Part shown: one piece after another, positions 4,712 to 5,461 of the stretch
Numbering within the stretch: the stretch's first letter is position 1
Layout: the number at the start of each line of letters is the position of its first letter
DNA from: Candidatus Hydrogenedentota bacterium
Lineage (GTDB): Bacteria; Hydrogenedentota; Hydrogenedentia; Hydrogenedentales; CAITNO01
Length of the DNA: 5,461 nt
Assembly (NCBI GenBank): GCA_007124105.1
Contig: SLFT01000325.1
Coordinates: 1-5,461 of the forward strand
Direction of reading: 5' to 3'
The notes under the pieces: model-generated
Database searches by the model: none
The model's input: the letters and a program-made list of their open reading frames with translations, nothing else
Told to the model about the DNA's origin: nothing
Position numbers and translations under genes: made by a program

Positions 4712-5461
4712 TCTACAAACACCTCGTCAACGGCAACAGTCCGCATTTCGCCAAGCGCTGCCAGCGCCTCCATGTCAATGCGTTCGGCTTCACCCACAAT
4801 CGAAACCAGTTTTGCGTTGTTCGCGATATAGTCCGCGTGAAAAGAGGCGAGAAACGCCATGTCTTCCGCTTCCAGAATTTGCTGATACCATTGCCGGCGC
4901 GGATCAGGTTCCAGCCCCCGGCGCTCCCAGTCAAGAATCGTACGTGGCACGGCGCGAAAGCCAATTCTGTTCGAGCGATAGTCGTTGAGCAATCCGTCGC
5001 GGGCAACGGCATAGCGCTCGGAAGACATGGGCAGGTTATCCATGAGGTCGGCAAAGGCCGTGAGGGCTTCAAGGGTCTTGTCGGCCTGGGTCTGGATCAC
5101 GCCCAGCATGATATTGCTGTCTCCGATTCGTTCACCGGGCATATAGCGCGCGCCTACCACATAAGCGAGCGCCCTGGCTTCGCGCAGTTCCTGAAAAACG
5201 ATGCCCGCCATGCCGCCCGCGAAATACATGTTGTAGAGCTGCGCCGCCGCGCTGATCTCCGGATTGTAGGGTATACTGCCGAACTCCAGGCGGATATGGG
5301 ATTGGGCCATCTCTCGGTTCAGAAAATAAATCTCGTCGGCCTCAGGCGCGCGTACCGGCTGCGTAAAATACCCGGGCGGCGACGTCAGCGCCGCGTCGGT
5401 GATGCAATGGCGTTCCAGCGTCTCCACCACCGTTTCCAGCGGCAGTGTACCCGTGTACAAA
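4708..5461 (-). CDS. M16 (insulinase-like) peptidase, C-terminal part only
   Basis: The frame is open to the window edge, so the visible 250 codons are the end of a longer protein; the TTG at 5460 is most likely an internal Leu. The visible part matches the last M16 half-domain. YTGTLPLETVVETL is the usual conserved strand and helix; LYNMYFAGGMAGIVFQELREARALAY (about residues 75-100) is the family hallmark, including the Arg/Tyr region of the C-terminal half; TQADKTLEAL (124-133) and MDNLPMSS (140-147) follow. The FGGGM-x-IVFQ-x-RE-ARALAY style resembles the large, roughly 950-residue two-repeat M16 peptidases more than the 430-residue kind. The zinc-binding HxxEH motif would lie off the window in the N-terminal half, so activity cannot be judged. 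These enzymes degrade peptides in a closed chamber, often in the periplasm. It heads the visible part of the operon. Confidence 0.92.
   Translation of the reverse strand, partial: LYTGTLPLETVVETLERHCITDAALTSPPGYFTQPVRAPEADEIYFLNREMAQSHIRLEFGSIPYNPEISAAAQLYNMYFAGGMAGIVFQELREARALAYVVGARYMPGERIGDSNIMLGVIQTQADKTLEALTAFADLMDNLPMSSERYAVARDGLLNDYRSNRIGFRAVPRTILDWERRGLEPDPRRQWYQQILEAEDMAFLASFHADYIANNAKLVSIVGEAERIDMEALAALGEMRTVAVDEVFVE
4720..4725 (-). promoter_or_regulatory. Ribosome-binding site for the 77-residue protein
   Basis: GAGGTG on the - strand lies 8 bases before the ATG at 4711, within the end of the peptidase gene. It supports this small gene as truly translated and fixes its start. Confidence 0.65.

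Noticed and set aside
4708..5460. Complete 250-residue M16 protein starting at TTG 5460
   Set aside because: The frame stays open to the window edge and the visible part begins in the middle of a conserved half-domain, so this is a truncated view of a larger gene.

Overview
The window comes from a bacterium. The operon is roughly 55-70% GC in two 60-base lines I counted by hand, genes are densely packed, Shine-Dalgarno sites are visible, and the tRNA encodes its own CCA. Protein composition and the HTH_17/AlpA-type fragment would fit an environmental lineage such as Planctomycetes, PVC or Hydrogenedentes, but nothing here fixes the taxonomy.

Layout, left to right. Positions 1-394 are an AT-richer tract (about 46% GC over 1-360 by my count). 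It carries what looks like a broken excisionase-like (AlpA/HTH_17) gene on the + strand, ending just beyond the 3' end of a tRNA-Glu(TTC) gene at 395-472 on the - strand. This is where tRNA-targeting integrative elements usually sit, so I read it as the worn end of such an element. Positions 473-623 are non-coding and hold a likely sigma70-type promoter for the tRNA and a strong hairpin in the tRNA leader.

Positions 624-5461 are one tightly packed - strand operon. In transcription order it contains: the C-terminal end of an M16 (insulinase-like) peptidase cut by the window edge; a 77-residue single-pass membrane protein; a 644-residue multi-pass membrane protein with a TPR-like soluble tail and a weak O-antigen-ligase-like signature; tilS (tRNA-Ile lysidine synthetase); and hpt (hypoxanthine phosphoribosyltransferase). 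The first three junctions are 4-base stop/start overlaps (ATGA, GTGA, ATGA) and the last is a 14-base overlap, so translation is probably coupled throughout.

The tilS-hpt pair is a widespread housekeeping module, one gene maturing tRNA-Ile and the other salvaging purines. It is often followed by ftsH, which is absent here; the operon stops and the tRNA follows. The unusual part is the upstream trio of peptidase, small membrane protein and large membrane protein feeding directly into tilS. I do not see a clearly undescribed defence or mobile system. The best leads are the frameshifted excisionase relic, the G8 run at the tilS junction, and the uncharacterised membrane module.
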